A DNA stretch of 5,345 nt, from positions 1 to 5,345 of the forward strand of contig JAITQT010000400.1 in NCBI GenBank assembly GCA_031288745.1, read 5' to 3'. The translations under genes were made by a program, and so were the position numbers. Source of the DNA: Deltaproteobacteria bacterium (GTDB lineage: Bacteria > Desulfobacterota > Desulfarculia > Adiutricales > Adiutricaceae). Below, piece after piece: positions 5,100 to 5,345 of this stretch; positions within the stretch are counted from its first letter, which is position 1, and each line of letters starts with the position of its first letter. The notes under the pieces were generated by a model. That model searched no databases and had not been told where the DNA came from. It was given only the letters and a program-made list of their open reading frames with translations.

Positions 5100-5345
5100 C
5101 TAATCAGTCAGGGCTAGGCAGCGACCACGATTGACCACGCCGATTCCTATTTTGATTAAAATTTTTAGCTTGGACCTTATAAGGCCGCCAATAATCTTTA
5201 GTATCAATGGTTTTTAAGGCTTTTTGAGCTAATTGGGTTAGTTTTTTCTCAATATTTGTATCATCGACCGTACTTTCATATTTAAGCTCGATAATCGCGT
5301 ATAAGGCTTTTTCAGGCCAAATAAAAACTATATCGGGCGTCCCCA
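5100..5345 (-). pseudogene. PD-(D/E)XK nuclease-domain protein, C-terminal part, frameshifted (runs off right edge)
   Basis: The visible end of a minus-strand gene begins GTPDIVFIWPEKALYAIIEL and continues KYES. The Asp of GTPD and the E-x-K of IELKY (15 residues on) are the catalytic pattern of the PD-(D/E)XK nuclease superfamily, here most like the C-terminal domain of the 'AAA-ATPase-like plus PDDEXK_9' proteins common in anaerobes and gut bacteria. The continuous frame gives an atypical tail (NFNQNRNRRGQSWSLPSPD) and stops at 5104-5106. If one A is removed from the A5 run at 5162-5166 (minus strand), the tail becomes KILIKIGIGVVNRGRCLALT and ends at the TAG at 5100-5102. That is the usual family ending (IKIGxxxxxRGRxLxL). 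A one-base insertion or a sequencing error in the homopolymer is therefore likely. The ATPase part, if present, is outside the window. The role of such proteins is not established. Confidence 0.7.

Overview
The window reads as a piece of a Gram-negative bacterial chromosome. Its genes have moderate GC content and are separated by long, very AT-rich spacers. Two type IV pilus retraction-type ATPases, a bacterial glutaminyl-tRNA synthetase (absent from many bacteria) and decayed mobile DNA would suit a deltaproteobacterium-like lineage with a degrading, repeat-rich genome, such as a host-associated one. That placement is inference with low confidence; no rRNA or other marker is present. All intact genes lie on the minus strand, so gene order is read from high to low coordinates.

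Layout from right to left. At the right edge is the 3' end of a PD-(D/E)XK nuclease-domain gene with an apparent one-base frameshift (5100-5345). Next is a roughly 1 kb graveyard (about 4190-5099). It holds a 112-bp inverted-repeat unit resembling a MITE, a decayed plus-strand reading frame with in-frame stops, and the scar of an IS200/IS605 element. That scar consists of tnpA pieces on the plus strand and the C-terminal end of tnpB on the minus strand, in divergent order. Then come glnS (2380-4071), a 366-bp spacer with terminator-like, promoter-like and GC-rich structured segments, pilT (931-2013), a 522-bp spacer, and the first 136 codons of a second PilT/PilU-family ATPase (1-408) that runs off the left edge.

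The two pilus ATPases probably act on the same machinery, powering pilin depolymerisation at the inner-membrane base of the pilus. glnS is an unrelated housekeeping gene that happens to be co-directional; a terminator-like hairpin and a long spacer argue against co-transcription with pilT.

I see no convincing new biological system. The most informative observations are the IS605-type scar beside glnS, recognised from zinc-ribbon spacing and a RuvC-III motif, the frameshifted nuclease gene, the perfect 17-bp inverted repeat, and GC-rich islands in both pilT-side spacers that share a short motif. No tRNA, rRNA or CRISPR array was seen.
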